Source: Prunella strophiata
Taxonomy: Eukaryota > Chordata > Aves > Passeriformes > Prunellidae
Reading direction: 5' to 3'
Assembly: GCA_036583965.1 (NCBI GenBank)
Contig: JAZBQD010000034.1
Span: 124,001-188,000, forward strand
DNA length: 64,000 nucleotides
Below the pieces are notes generated by a model. It did not search any database and was not told where the DNA came from. It saw only the letters and a program-made list of their open reading frames with translations. Every line of letters begins with the position of its first letter. Position 1 is the first letter of the stretch. Made by a program: the position numbers and the translations under genes. Positions 23,001 to 36,325 of this stretch are shown piece by piece.

Positions 23001-26000
23001 CTCCTTGCAGTGGGTGATTATGTTAAGTGTTTTGTTTCTTATTCAAAAGCATTACCCAGAGAATGTCATGGCACAGAGACACAGAAAGTTTAAGTATCTG
23101 CTCAGGGTCTCTGTGTCCTGTTGCTGCTCACACCATGGCTATTTATAAGGTGAGAAGCTTTTGCATTTCTCTGAGAGGCATTTTCCAGCAGGTGCAGAGT
23201 GCTCTAGGCACATCATACCATCCCTGCAGGAAGGGGCCCAATGGCCTTGCATACCATCTAGGAAATGCAGGTAACAGCTGTATTTTTAACCAAAATATAT
23301 CTGGGATTCCAGGCAAAGTATTTAATTTTTCTCCTTTTATTTATTTGAGATGCTAGAGGGAAGGGGAGTAACTGTTATCATAAGATGGATTGTACTTAAC
23401 AAAAATTATTAAAAGTGTAAACTGCATCCATGTTTTCAAAATAGGCAAGTCAAAACTGAAGTCAGCTGTGCCCAGATGTCTCCAGTCTGTGTTTGTGGCT
23501 GTGGTGATGTCTGTCTGGACTGAAAAGGGTACAGATAGTGGTCAGTTCGTCTCTACCTTACTTCTGCCAGCACCGCTCAGTGCAGAGAGGCTCTGAAGAG
23601 TTTGAACAAAGCACAGTACAACTGATTAGAGGTTCATGGGCAGGATGTGGGTCTGGAGGAGACAAGGAAGGACTGTGTGCTAGCAGGCAGGTGTGGGGCA
23701 GCAGAGTTGCCCGGGGGGCTGAGCTGGTACTTGCAGGCAGACCGAGGGTGAGCAGGCAGGAGGGGAGTTGGCCTGGCTCTGGTACCAGGATGTTTTAAGG
23801 AAGACACAAAAAGGGTAACAGAGTCATCCTTTCCTGGCACAGCTCTACTATATCTGTTTGGCTTTCCTCAATCCAAACATTACTTTCTTGACATATATAA
23901 CAACCGCAGCTCTTCACACACACCAGTGTTTGCTTTTCTTTTGCTCCACAAAAACCCTTCTCTCCCAAACTTGTTCTGTGGGTGGCTGGTTGGGAAGTGC
24001 CCAAAATTTCTGTAGATGGCCACACCTACAGTCTGTAGGCATACGACATTTTATACTGTGGCTAAGGGAGAACAAGGCTGTGAGGATACATATTGTGCTG
24101 CTGGAGGCAGGTTTCTAGGAAACCCGTGAGACCATGGCATTGTTTTACTGAGGGCTCCTTAGTGGAACAGGAGAGTGTTACTGGGAGGGGGAAGCCAAAT
24201 TACAGCCTGCCAGAGATCAGTGCTGAACATCAGGGGCTTTTAGTGCTCTGACAAAATAAATGTTTCTGCCTGTCAAATTTATATGCAGAAAAATATGGAT
24301 GAAACAAGCCACGTTCACAAGATTTACCTAGTTACAGCATGGTTTCAGAAGCACAGATCAAATGTTTTGACAACTATTGTAACTCTGCTACCTGCAGCTC
24401 AGGGCCAAGCTCCCAGGTATGTTTTCCCAGGCTGCTGTTGCTCTATTCTAGTAAGTGATCCTGCACATCAACCCCATAGATTTTTTGATAATCAGCTGAA
24501 ACCTCAGGCAAGGCCTCTGTTTAGCACATCAAACTGCATGAACTGAGGGTTGCTCCCTGTGGGGTACACATAGCCATGTAAAGGATGATGCTGTTAGCTC
24601 TCCAGCTGCAAAATGTAGGGAGCCAGCAAATATCTGTGGGAAAGGACAATTTCCCTTAGGGAAACTGTTTCATCTCATGCAGGTAAATTTTGTGGTGCAG
24701 TGGGGAGCATCAGCACCCCTTTGCATTCCTAATCCACACAGTCAAAGGACTTGGTGATCATGATGCCATTTGAACTGGGAGCAGTACATGAAAATTTGAA
24801 CTGGGAAGTAGGAAACTTTTGTGTCAGTGCAGAGAGCATTGTTGCCTGCTAATCCTAATAAGCCAGTGTAATTGAATTGGCATACTGGTTTACATGCTTT
24901 GCTGGGAGTGTCAAACATGACCCTGAACTGTGATACTGGCACCCGAGGAACTGAAGGCATATCCTTGTGTGGAGCCGAATCCCTGTAACATGGCTTTTGT
25001 TTTAACCAATATTTTAACATGCAAGCTGACAGAAGGTCTCATTTGCAGTCTTGTGCATACAGAATTAGCCAGGCTGCAGACAACTGGAGAGACAACTACA
25101 TTAGGGCATGGGGAAAATTCTGCCTGGGTGGTCATTTGTATATACTTAACAATGGGCAAAGGCAAGCATGTGGAGTTCTGCAATGGAAATCTTATCCCAC
25201 AAGGTCCTGTCCTGATTGTGTAGTAGCAGCTGGACCTGCATGCAGAGCAGGTTTGGTACTGGGACAGAAAGTCAACCAGAGACTGATCTTTCAGGAAAAT
25301 GCCTTTCATTTCCAGTGCTTTAAGTCATCAAAAGGGGCTATTTACTTTACCAATTTGGCATCCTCTGCTTGGCAGGAGTTAAGGACATTACAGCTGAGCC
25401 CCATCATTTCTAATCACCTCTTTGATTGAGCACTGGACTGCCCTGGCTCACTGCAGACCTCCAGGAAAGTATGAAGTAAAAAGCAGGGAATTTTCTAATC
25501 AGGTATTTTCTGGGCAATGCCATCAGCTACAGCACTCTACATTACTACATTTGCATTTCTTGTAGATGATGCTGTCTTTTCTGTTTCCTCTGTCCTTATT
25601 ATTGTTGGAGATGAAGTACTTGCAGTTCAAAAGTTCATGTAGTGCAGGAGAGGAGCATGCTGTGTGCACATTCCTCAGGTGCTGGTTGCTGTGGCTGCTC
25701 AGCAATACAAGGAGAGACCACTGTGTCATTCTGAATGTCACCCACAGCCCAGTCAAGTCCAGGTGAGTGCTGTGAGTGCTGTGCAGGGTAAACATGGGGC
25801 TGCATCTGTTCAAGCAAACGCATTCCCATGTTGTGCATACTACTGGTTTGTAAAACCTACAAAGCTCATCAGTTGTTAGGCTAAAAGTTAGGTTCAAACC
25901 TGAAACTTTTCTTTATCCCATGGAATTTGTGAGATATTTTGGAAACTCTGGAAATGCTTAGACTTGGAATGAATTTTGTTATGGCTCTTTCCATTGTTTG

Positions 26001-29000
26001 TGTTTGGCAAAACTGTCCCCTTATGAGTTGTTGTCTAGAAATTATCGATGGGGGGAATGACCTGGTAAAAGTTCTTAACCTCCATCTGGATCAAAACCTG
26101 GCTGTCAGTTGTTGGAAGCTGCTGGGGTGTGGCAGAGCCAAGGCCAAGCTCACGGGCTGCAGGGCCACAAAGCGCAGGCACAGCTTTGCTGCTCCCCTTT
26201 GTCAGCATCCGGAGGGACATGCTCCCGTTTGGAGACTAGTGCCCTAAAATGTCAGTATAGTTTCGGATCAGACCCTGTATTTTCAGTTAATATGCCTGAA
26301 TTCTGTGTGGAAACAATAGTTTAAAATAGTTAAACGAATATAAATAAATGCAAGGGACGTATATGTCTGGTAGTGTTTTCCACCTGCAAGAAAGTTTCAA
26401 ACCTTACTGAATTCCTGAATAAACAGAAACAATTGAGTGCACCTTTGATCCTCTCCCTGTTCCCATGGAGAGAGGCTTCCTTGCAGATGCCCACACAAAT
26501 CACATTCGTTTACTTAATATTTCTGTTCTGTTAGCCATGAATATAGAACAATCTGTTTAACGAGCTTAATTTCCTTATAAATTGAACTGCTGAGGCAGGA
26601 TGAGGTGGGAACGATGCTGCAGGAGATCTGATTTCATCTGTGCTTTTCCTGTGACCTGGTGCAAGTGCCAGGTCTGCATCTTCACAGCACCTGCTGCTCT
26701 GTATTTGCCAGTCTGCTGGTCGAGGACATGATGCTGTCGAGCTGCATTAGTGCCTTTGGGCATCCTCATCAGCTTGCTGTCCTTTTCTGTGTGATAGCTG
26801 TTAGGGATGTAGAGTTTTGCCTAAGTTAGTTGCTTGTCACTAGCCTGCTTGTTGTGATTCAGTTTTATTGTATTTTGTAAGCACTATGAGTTGGTTACCA
26901 ATCATGTGAGATTAGGAGAGTGGGAGGGCAAAGCTAAGGCATCATTATTTATGTTGTGAGTGCTGCTTTGCAGTGTCAGACAGCACAGAGACCACGATGT
27001 AGGGGTGTTTTGAGATCAGTAATGGTTGTAGACAGTGGCCATAGGGCTCCAATGAGAACATTTGTGATCATCCACAAATAGAAATGTTTGAGTGTGTCCA
27101 CTCTGGTGCCAGAGCGGGCAGAGAAAGCTGGAACCCCGCAGAGCTAGGCTGGGCTTTGTGTGCATGGAAATGAGCATCACCTTCCTAAGGAGTCTGTGCA
27201 GCATTTACCATAACATCTTGTACAGAGTGAACAGATGTCAGCAGTAACTGCTCAAATCTTTATGTTTTAAATCCTGTGTGTGCTTTGAAATGTGTCCTTT
27301 ATTCTGACTGAGGGCAAGGTGCCCTTCCTCCATCAGGTTGAGGTTGCATCAAATGAAGTGACATTTGTTAAGGGCAAAGAAATGTAAATTTTCTTTTTTG
27401 CTCCTGTTTCCCTGATTTTCAGTCTGATCTTTCAGTAAATAACATTTTGTATTTTAATCCATTCTGTCCTGTGAAGGGTGGTGTGAAGGTACCTGCAGTA
27501 GGGAGAGAGCAATTCAGAGAGATGGAGGTGTTAGTTTCTATGCCGGAAAAGACAGCAGAATATGACTTAAATTCTAACAAAGATAATATTAGGGTGGTTT
27601 CTAAGCCTGGTTCCCAGAGAACTACACATTTGTTAACTGAATGTTTCTTGTATTAGTAAGAGAGCCTTGACCTGATTTACATTTCATAGTCCACATAAAT
27701 GTGGAGACACTGCCAAAATGATCTCTTTCCTACTTCTAATTTCTAATATTCTCTTTTCTTCTTATAATTGCAGACATTCCAGAAAATGGAGTGAAATGTT
27801 TTTCCTACTGTTTGATTCTTTGTTTCATGCATATGCGTTTCTGGGGCACACAGTTCTGGAGCATGCAGCTGAGTGCACATGCCTGGAGTCTCTGCAGGCT
27901 TGTGTAGCTTTGAAGCAAGGAATCTAAAGCATAAGTAAGATATTTGCAGAATTAAAGAGAATTTAGAGGAACAGGAGTAGAGATTTTAAATTCCTGTAAA
28001 TAAATCCAGTCTCAAAACCAGGGATAAGTTTTCACCTGCCTTCTGCTACCATCTTAGAGATGTTTATTGGATGGTGAAAGGAAAGGAGATATTCACAGAT
28101 TGAAACTGCTCACAAATATAAAGAAAATCACTTGTGTTACTGGCTCCTGTTGATGTTCACTCTGATGATCACATTACAGAAGGGATTTATTAGTTAACAG
28201 TCTTGAGTGCTAAACCTGCAGACACATGGCAGTGCAAGAAAACACTGTACATAAATTGGATAGCTTTATTTTCGCAGCACTCTAATTAGGCACCTTCATA
28301 AAATAGACATGGATTTGTAAATCCAGCTCCAAAATCTCCTTGCTCACCAGCTGGAACATATCTAGGATTCTCAATTCAAAATCTCAATATGCTATGTCTT
28401 ATTTTAGCTAAGCCTCAGTTTTTAAACTTCAGCAGCTATTAGAAAAACGTCCATCCTACAGCATCCTCTGAGTCCAAGAGGAAAGTCTGAAGTCATGAAC
28501 TAATTGTGCAGGAATTTAACAAATCTTGTCGAGTTTAATTCAGCCTGGAAGGTCTGGGGCTGGCTTTGCTGCCAGCGCTGCTCTCTCCAGGGAGTGCCTT
28601 CCCATTTATTCTGGAGCTGCACACTTCAGTAATATAGGAGGGCAGTGAGCAGATGAACATGTAGGTTAATTCTCAAGCTCTGGCTCCCCTTGGTGCCAGT
28701 AACCTACTTACAGGAGTGGCAGCGCAGGCTCAGTGTGGGCTGGGGAGGATTGTCTTGCCCGGCAGTGTGGCTGTGGCTGCACCAGTGCCAGAGCCTCTTT
28801 AGCAGACAGCTTGGGTAGAGATTGACGTTTTGAGCAATAGAAAACCTCTTGTGCCCAAGGAGGGTGAGGGGCCCCACGCACATGATTTTTTCGAGTTGTT
28901 GAAACAACAGGCATTGGAAGCAAGGGAGAGGCTTGTGTAACAACGGGTGGTGTGTGCCTTGGGCTTTGAGTAGAAGTGCACTTTGTTTAAGAGCTTCCTC

Positions 29001-32000
29001 TCGAGCAGCCTCCACAGGTTCCTTTAAAGCCAAATAGGACATGTCTTTCTGTGCAAGGGTGGTAGGCAGAAGTAGGACAGGGTTTTGTCCTTTTGAAGTA
29101 TTAATACAGATCACCAAAAAATGAAGTGCCAAAAGATACAGAAACTTTAAAAAATATGTTGGAACTTTGGAGATAATTTATTTTTTATTACAGCTAATAT
29201 TGTATTTGGTGTAAAACACAAAACATGTTTTGATATATCCTTTCCCTGGTGGAAAAGAGAACAAAAAGGAGAATCCAAATTTACTCTTGATTGAAACCTT
29301 CTGAACCCTAAATGTCCTTTTTCCATGAAAGGTAGCGCTCAGAAAGACACATTTCATTTCTAAAGCCCAAAGAAAAAATAAAGTGTAGCCAGCATAAACT
29401 GGTACTGTCTTCTGAAAGAGTTTTAGCAAGTGCGTGGGATAATAAACCACCCAACATTAGTCTTGGCAACTGTGCAGGGTTGAAGAGGAATACAGCATCA
29501 CTGTGGTGTATCCATTTTACTCCTGCATGAAATAGAAGTCATCACATCAGCTATGTTAAAAGAGTTTCTGCATGTGCAGTCTCTATATGATTTACATGGT
29601 GATTTAAATATCTGTAGATATCAGGTCTCCAAGGAATTTTGTCTGTTGTGACTCACATCTTATGTTGTAAATTTTTCTGTAAATGTCATCTTTTACTGAG
29701 GTATTTACAAACTTAAAATATTTTTGGTAATTATTTGTAAATATTAGCTCTATTGTCAGCAGCAACAGTTTGGATTGTTTTGTCGTAGAAAAGTGGGAGG
29801 GAACCATTGTTTTGGCAAGTGAGAAGTAAATAATTCAAAGTCAAGTGTTGGATTGGAGTAATTAAATCCAAGAGCAGTAGATATTCAGAGTGAAGTTCAG
29901 CAGTGAGATTGTGGCTGCTGAAGGCAGCTGTGCTGCATGCATGTGTGAAGTGCAGGTTGGTGTTCCTTGGAGAAACTTTCCAACTGCACCTCTTGCGTTC
30001 ACCAGGTCCCGTGGAGGCCGGAGGAGTTTGGTGCAGCTGCTTGTCCAAAGTGTCTGGCAAGTGCTTCTAGAGGGTGAGTGTTTAGTAGATTCCCTGCATG
30101 AGCCTGTAGAAATTTAGCCACTGGCTGGGTAAACTGCGTTAAAAAGAAGCCATTAAATCACTAACCAAAATCTCTTTTGAACTTGCCCAGTATCTAACCA
30201 TCTTCTGCAAGAGGTTAGATAGAGGTTAGCAGGCCACTGACAGGGCTCCTGCTCTGCTTCTTTGAACTCATGCACATCTCCTTGCACAGCTCTCAGTCCT
30301 GCTCTGTTCTCCCTTGCCCTCTATGTGGTCTGGGTTTCTGTGCTGCCAGCTGTGCTCCTCATCCCATTGTTGCAGGCTTGGGCATAGCTGGGCTGCAGTT
30401 TGCTCTATGGGCAAACACACTGAAAGCCACTGGGTTTTCGCACTGCTTTTGGGCCTGTGTGGAGGTATTATACCTACAGCTGTTCTGTTGTGCTCATGTG
30501 TGGCTCATTTGTGCCAAAGGCAATCATTGCCAATGATTAACTAAGAGTTTTGGTATACACTGTAGACTGTGTCCTAGATTGTAACTCAGTTCTCCTATAT
30601 ACAAGTCCAGAGCAGTGCTGTGAGCAGCATGCTGTAGAAAGCATCCCAAAGGACAGGATGTATGGGCACACAGGTTCTCTTGTTCTTTGCCAAACTACCA
30701 ATGCATACATAGTTTCATCTTAAGCAAAGCAACAGCATTGCCTGAGGCTACAACAACCATCCCTGCTCATAATGGCCTTGGGATCCTGGGGTGAGCTGAG
30801 TGCCCTGGTACCATTGTGAATTTGGTGAAATCATTGCACATACAGTTCAGAAAATCATTCATGTGCTGCTTAGAAACTGCACTTATTTTATAGAGAAGGA
30901 TTATTGAATTAAGGTTATAAATTTATAAAGCGAACAGCAAGTTTTTTGTCTGTTTCAAAAACCCTTATTGCCTTCATCCAAGGATGTTGTCTATCTGTAG
31001 TGTAGCCTTTGTTGTGACAAATGGTTTTAATATTTGTCCCAGTTTGCAGCTTTTTCTTTTTTTTCTTCAGTCAAGCATGGCAGAAATAGGAGTGATTAAT
31101 ACTGAGAAAAGTTTGCAGCTACCCAGGCTCAGAAGTACTCATCCTGTCTTGGAGTATTCCACTTTCTCTTTTCATCTTTTCAAATAAGCAGATTAGATTT
31201 TGCCTGAACTCAAGACATTAGGTCTTCAAAGATGAAGGTTTACTTTATTAAGCTCTCTCAAGAAGAAGCCCAAGGTCTAGGCCCAGTCTTACTTTGTATG
31301 ATGGTCTGTCCCCACTGTTTCACCACTTCCTAAACCTCAGGGAGAAGCTAAAAAAAGAAGAGAAAGCAAATTACGGTTTTGCCCTTGGCAAAATGCTTTT
31401 TTTTCATTCCCTCACTGTCATGCCCAGCACAAACCTGTCTCAGGAAGCCACTGGCAGGGACTGAGACTGAGATGACTGACAAGGTGGTCAGGAAGTTACA
31501 GCCTAAATTACAGCCCTGTGTGTCCTCAAAGTAGACTGGTGTAATCTTAAGGAGCACAGTAAGAGGTTAGGACAGAATGAGGAAGGGGTCATGAACATTC
31601 ATTACAAAGGAACTGCATCTCTGTGAATATGAGTATAGAAGCTAGTGTCATGAGCCCACATGTTTATTTTTTTAAGTTTGATATTAATCTCTTTCTAGGA
31701 CGCTTAAGATTACCTCACCGGGGTTTATATGTATAAGGTTAAATATAGTATAAGAAACAAGTTCCACACAAGCCAGCTCAGAATTTTTCTGTGGATACAA
31801 GCAAAATTACTCCATGGAAGAAGCAAAACTTTTTTCTATTAAAAATTTCTAGTATCAACATGTGTCTGCTTGTTTCTGCATGTTCCCCAATCTTAGTCAA
31901 GGGGAAGAGTTATTTGGTATCAATATCTAAAAAGAAAATGCAGAAAGAAAAATAAAAAGTAGAGGAAAGCAGATAATGTTATCAGGATGGCAAAGGGAAT

Positions 32001-33333
32001 CCAAAAATCTGTCAGCTTGGTCAAGAAAAGCTGGGAGAAAAATTTGCTTCTGTCAAAGGAGGCTGTAAGAGCATGCAAGCAGGTAGGACAGGTGCCAGAG
32101 CAGCCAGTGTGAACTTTTGGATCAGCCCAATAAACTATTGTACAGCTGCTCTGAGGTTTGATTTCACTTGGAGGAGAAAGTGACCCATTTGGTAAGTCTT
32201 TTGCTTTTCTTATTCTTCATGCTGCCTTGTTCTTAGTGCTTTGTCTCACAAACCAGAGGTGAGGAACTCTCTGGGGCGGCAATGCCTGATGAAGCCTGGG
32301 CTCTTGTATTGCCTCTATAGAAAGAGAGAGTTTGAGTCTTGGAAACCTTGATGTCTGTTATAGTCACAAGTCATGTGAGACAGGTCAGGTGGGGGCAGTG
32401 ACTGATCACAGCAGGAGCTCCATAGCATCAGCTGTGTGGACACAGAAATTATCTGTGCTCCTCCTCCCTTCTAATCTGTTTTCCATGGCTTGATAGTTAA
32501 ATGTGGCTATAATACATAGGAGAAAAAAACCCCTCGTGCTATACAGCCCATTGTTAGATTACTAAAAAAATTCACTGTCATACAATTCCTTCAGCTTTGT
32601 ACTGCTAGTAGACTGTGGAGCATGGCCCCTATATCTCATTTTCAGTAGATAAATTGCATCAACAAACTGCTGAATCTTATCTGTTACCAAAATTAGCACC
32701 TGAGGATCGCAGGAGATGGTCTCTGAAAGCAGGAAGAGGATAAGGGAGATAGGCTTTGTCCTAAGAGTGTTACTGAAGGTTTTGTGCAGTTTGGCTGAAA
32801 CAGCTCAAGAAGCAGCTGGCATCAGAGTTTCCCTTGTAGCCAGGTTGGAATGGGTTAGGTGGGAGCTTCAGAGTCTGATGCTTCCCATCTCATCCATGTG
32901 CAAGCATATGCAGGAGAACAGTTCTTAGATGCTCTGTGAGTGGCAGCACAAAAGCGTGAACATGAACTATTCCTCCTCAGTTCAACCACCTCCATGTATT
33001 CTCCAGATACATCTCTTTTCATCTCATTTTCTTCTTGTCCAAAGTCTCAAAGGTGACTTGAGTCTGTGAGGATGTGCTAGTGTAGGGGGCAGAGCGCCCT
33101 CCTCTCCTGTGCTGCTAGTTTATTCCCTTCCTGTGCACCATGCTCAGGATGAGCACAGTTGTTTGTGAGAAAAGCTTCAACAATGAAGCTTCAAAGATGT
33201 GTAAGCCAAAAGCTGTGCCTTGCTTAGCTTGATGTGCAGTGTGTGCAGCACCATCCCCTTACCCAGCTGGAAAACCAGCAAGGTACAGGGAACTGAGGAA
33301 ACCTCGGTGACAGCTCAAATTGAGACAAATACT
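20025..33333. other. Intron, 13 kb without recognised genes or clear repeats
   Basis: I see no exon with a known domain, no LTR and no clear CR1 copy. Open frames up to about 160 codons occur on both strands but overlap one another and lack motifs. AT-rich patches lie at 22630-22960. Confidence 0.5.
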
Positions 33334-33651
33334 TCAGTTGTTCGGTGTCCATTCCTCGCCATATGCTTCAGTATTTAACAGTCTTATTAAATCTAAAATA
33401 AGTTTCCACGGCTTTATAACTCTTACTGCATTTTTGTCGCTTCTGGAAGCTGCTTGGAATATAATTTGACCAGTTTTTACCCAGGTATTAAAGTCAAAAG
33501 CAGCTTCTTTAGCTGTGTCTAATCTGTGGTTCTTAGCCCATGTTATTAATACTAATAATGCTTTTTCATCATAGTCTAGGTCCCATTCCTCAAGAAGAAG
33601 TTTTTATACCTTTAGTACTGGGTGGTCCTGCATGGAAATAAAGTTTCCCAT
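33334..33651 (-). pseudogene. Endogenous retrovirus gag (matrix) remnant
   Basis: On the minus strand an ATG at 33651-33649 begins with Met-Gly-Asn, a myristoylation-type start typical of retroviral matrix proteins. The frame has one in-frame TAA about 15 codons in, then stays open for about 89 codons with charged, helix-rich, Trp-containing sequence of the kind found in beta- or alpha-retroviral matrix domains. It ends at a TGA (33334-33336). Capsid, nucleocapsid, pol and env are absent downstream. It sits about 320 bp after a recognisable LTR, as gag should. The stop and truncation leave no intact Gag. The virus genus is inferred only from general style. Confidence 0.65.
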
Positions 33652-33970
33652 ACCTTCGGTGGGGTTTTTCTTCTATTTTCAGCTTCTCTGGTTTCTTCTT
33701 TCACACAGCCCTTTGGCTGTAACTCTTGCAGCCTTTGCTGCAGTTATTATTCTTGCAGCCTTTGCTGCAACTGTGATTCTTGCATCTTTCACTGCAAATT
33801 TGGGCTCTCCCTGCCTCTTTCTTTCCAGCTTTTCACTGTGGGGACAGGCTTTGCAGGTTCTGCCCTGCGTCTCTCTCTGCTCTACCCACGGGCAAACCTT
33901 GGACTGTTCGTCCTTACACCGGGAGCGCCGCGTGACACGTGGGGCTGCGTGTCTGAGACGGAACACACAA
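33652..33970 (-). other. Endogenous retrovirus leader region
   Basis: Lies between the LTR and the gag start. It is CpG-rich for this window, with eight CpG within 33907-33970. It includes three 27-nt tandem units at 33723-33803. A minus-strand open frame (33679-33966) crosses it and encodes three 9-residue Ala/Lys-rich units. I regard the frame as incidental or as a leader or upstream extension of gag. No intact primer-binding site could be placed. Confidence 0.5.
33723..33803. repeat. 27-nt tandem repeat, three units
   Basis: Units at 33723, 33750 and 33777, each built on CTTGCAGCCTTTGCTGCA-like sequence. The first two are close and the third is diverged. The period is a multiple of three, so it keeps frame in the minus-strand leader frame of the endogenous retrovirus. 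Confidence 0.8.
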
Positions 33971-34245
33971 CAGACCTTTGGTGTACATCAGCCAAGCAGC
34001 CTGTTTTATTGTTTGGAGCATACTTTTATAGGCAACTCAAAGCTCCCAGCTCCAAACAGTCATTGGTCTATATCTCCACACCCTCTGAACCAGTCAAATG
34101 CTTGTATTTTAGGAGAATTGTTATTGGTTGAAACCTCTGTCAGTCAGCCTAGAGGCTGGTTTATGGAACTGGGCTGGGTTTCTTATATATAACCGGATTA
34201 ATGTTCAGTACAAGTCAGCTTGTACTGCAACATCAAAGCTCACAC
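33971..34245 (-). mobile_element. Endogenous retrovirus 5' LTR (minus)
   Basis: Read on the minus strand: a U3-like segment with two CCAAT boxes (opposite GTTATTGG near 34121 and GTCATTGG near 34060), a TATAAAAGTA box opposite 34021-34030, an AATAAA opposite 34005-34010, then a U5-like stretch leading into the leader and gag remnant. The short TATA-to-AATAAA spacing fits LTRs with a compact R region. Outer limit is approximate. A stem-loop lies at 34206-34227. Confidence 0.65.
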
Positions 34246-34736
34246 ATTTTCTCACAAAGCAATAAATAACCAACGTAAATGTCTCTGGATGCTGTGGAGG
34301 ATGACAGTGCTGTGCCACCGTCCATGTAGACATGGGCTGTGGGCTGCTAAAATGGCATTTTGAGTCATGGGATGTTTCTCTTGGTGTGGCAAGTGCTCAG
34401 TCACCCTGTACATGAGGCTTTGCAGTTTTCCTGTAGGATTGGTAGGCTTTGAAATTTTTGCTTAGGATTAGTGAGCTTCTATCTGCATAGGACATCTCTG
34501 GAGACCTTTAATAAAGCTCTCAAACATGTTCTGCTCATCCAGCTTTAAAACTGCTGTATTTTGAGCAATAAAGGGGCCCTGGTGAAGAAGTTATTCCTGA
34601 TGCAAATTGTGATGGGGTGCTGTCCTGCTGCCAAAACTTCTGGGCTGGTCTCCAGGTATTTTAGCACTGTTCTAATTGCTTCTTGATTTCAACATCCTGC
34701 TGTTTTCTAAAGTTTTGGTTTGTTTTTTTGTTTTGT

Positions 34737-34768
<32 letters not shown>

Positions 34769-35243
34769 TTTTTTTTCAAATATCTGCTTTTCCTGCTGTA
34801 TGATTCTTCTTCTCCTTTTGTTCTCTTTTTGTATTCCTGATCCTCTTTTCTTTCTCTGAGTGTTTTGCTCTTTCTTTTTTGCATCTTTCCACTCCTCTGT
34901 TCCTTCTATGGGAAGGTAACTTGTGACTCCTTCTATTGCAGCTGCACAAGAGAGCAGGGATTTCTTACACAGGTAGGTAGTTTGAAGGGAAAGTGGGTGG
35001 ACTACACCTGAGAGTGATCCCTAGGCTCCCACTCCTCAGCTACCACTGCTCTCCTGGCTTTGGCATTTCAGCTTTCCTCAAAGCCCAGCAATCATCACAA
35101 ATGATGCAAAGTCCTTCTGACCCTGGTTAGGGTAACCCTCTGAGGTTACTTCTGTGTGCCAATATTGAGGTTTATTCCTCCTGAAAGCCCCCACTGTGAT
35201 GACCTCCTGAAAAGCATCTGCTTAAAAGCATTTTAAGCACTGA
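34246..35243. other. Intron with poly-T/TTTG tract
   Basis: Contains a T-rich low-complexity tract at 34713-34776 (runs of T broken by single G, partly TTTG units). No gene is recognised. Confidence 0.7.
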
Positions 35244-35306
35244 AACGTTCAGAAGGGAGAGAGCTGGGTGCCAATGCAAAGCCTTTGGAGCACATAAACC
35301 TCACAA
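35244..35306 (+). repeat. Inverted repeat, left arm
   Basis: 63-nt arm (starting AACGTTCAGAAGGG, ending AAACCTCACAA) that is reverse-complementary to 36326-36388 at 61 of 63 positions by eye. A weaker match continues a little beyond both ends. Not recognised as a known transposon end. Confidence 0.9.
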
Positions 35307-36325
35307 AGGGGCTATGTGTTTTGTGTTCGCTACAGAAGTTCTGTACTCTGTCTTTTTTGGGGATAGATTTTTTTCTTTAATGTTTTTATTAATTGTTTGG
35401 CTGTCTTGCAGGGGCCAAGAATTATGCTCATTGCTTTTGATTAAGAATCACATTTTCCCAGTTATTTCCATACACTTCTAAAGATTATAAAGAGATTTGC
35501 CAGCAGCCATTAATTCTTCTTAGACCATCCTCCATGTTTTACAGAATCTCTGAGAGATGAATATGCTTCAGTAAGTGTTGATTTACCCTTTTACTGATTT
35601 CTGTGCTGAAATGTAGACCAATGTAAAAGATAATGGTACCAGTTCCAGTACTGTTACTTCTGACTAGGCAGGGCCTTGCTCAACAGATGCTAATTGCCTA
35701 CACTGTTTTAAGACTAGAAAATAAGTTACAATTAATCACTAAAAGTTGATTTTAAATAGTTTCAAAGTTATAAACAATTGATCAATAAAGGTGAGAGAAA
35801 ATGCTGGGGCCTTTGGGGATTTAGCAACCCATTCATTACTGTGAACGGTTTCAATACAAGGAATAAATCAATGTCTTAACTTGTCAGCAATGTAATGTAA
35901 TATTTAATAAAATATTGTCCCACATAATCTAGTGCAGGCCAGACTGATGCTTCTTTCATGTGGTATCTGAAAAATTACTGTCCTTCCTCCAGTGAATTGC
36001 TGTTTGATATTTTCTGCAGAAGAGAATATGACATAATAATGAGAGGGTCAAACACTGCCCTTCCCCCAGGCATGTGTCCAGCTTGCTTTGGTCTGCAGCC
36101 TACCTGCCACCACTTCTCTGCATGCCACAACCCTGGACTGATCAGAGGGAGTCCTACAGAATGTAATACAGAATGGCAACCCTGAGCCACCAAGACCAAC
36201 AGCGAGATAAGCACATTGTATATCACAGAAAGGATTGGATAAAATAATTTAAAAGTTAAAATATATGGCAATTATTCAGAAAGGTAAAAGTCTGTACTGG
36301 GTGATACGTACTAGAATGCACATAA

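Noticed and set aside
25725..25775. Possible tiny exon (CACAG...CCAG/GTGAGT)
   Set aside because: Acceptor- and donor-like signals would frame only about 17 bases with no known KCNIP1 counterpart. Likely chance.
33622..34192. Two long plus-strand frames (169 and 186 codons)
   Set aside because: They are antisense to the endogenous retrovirus LTR, leader and gag remnant and are explained by that sequence.
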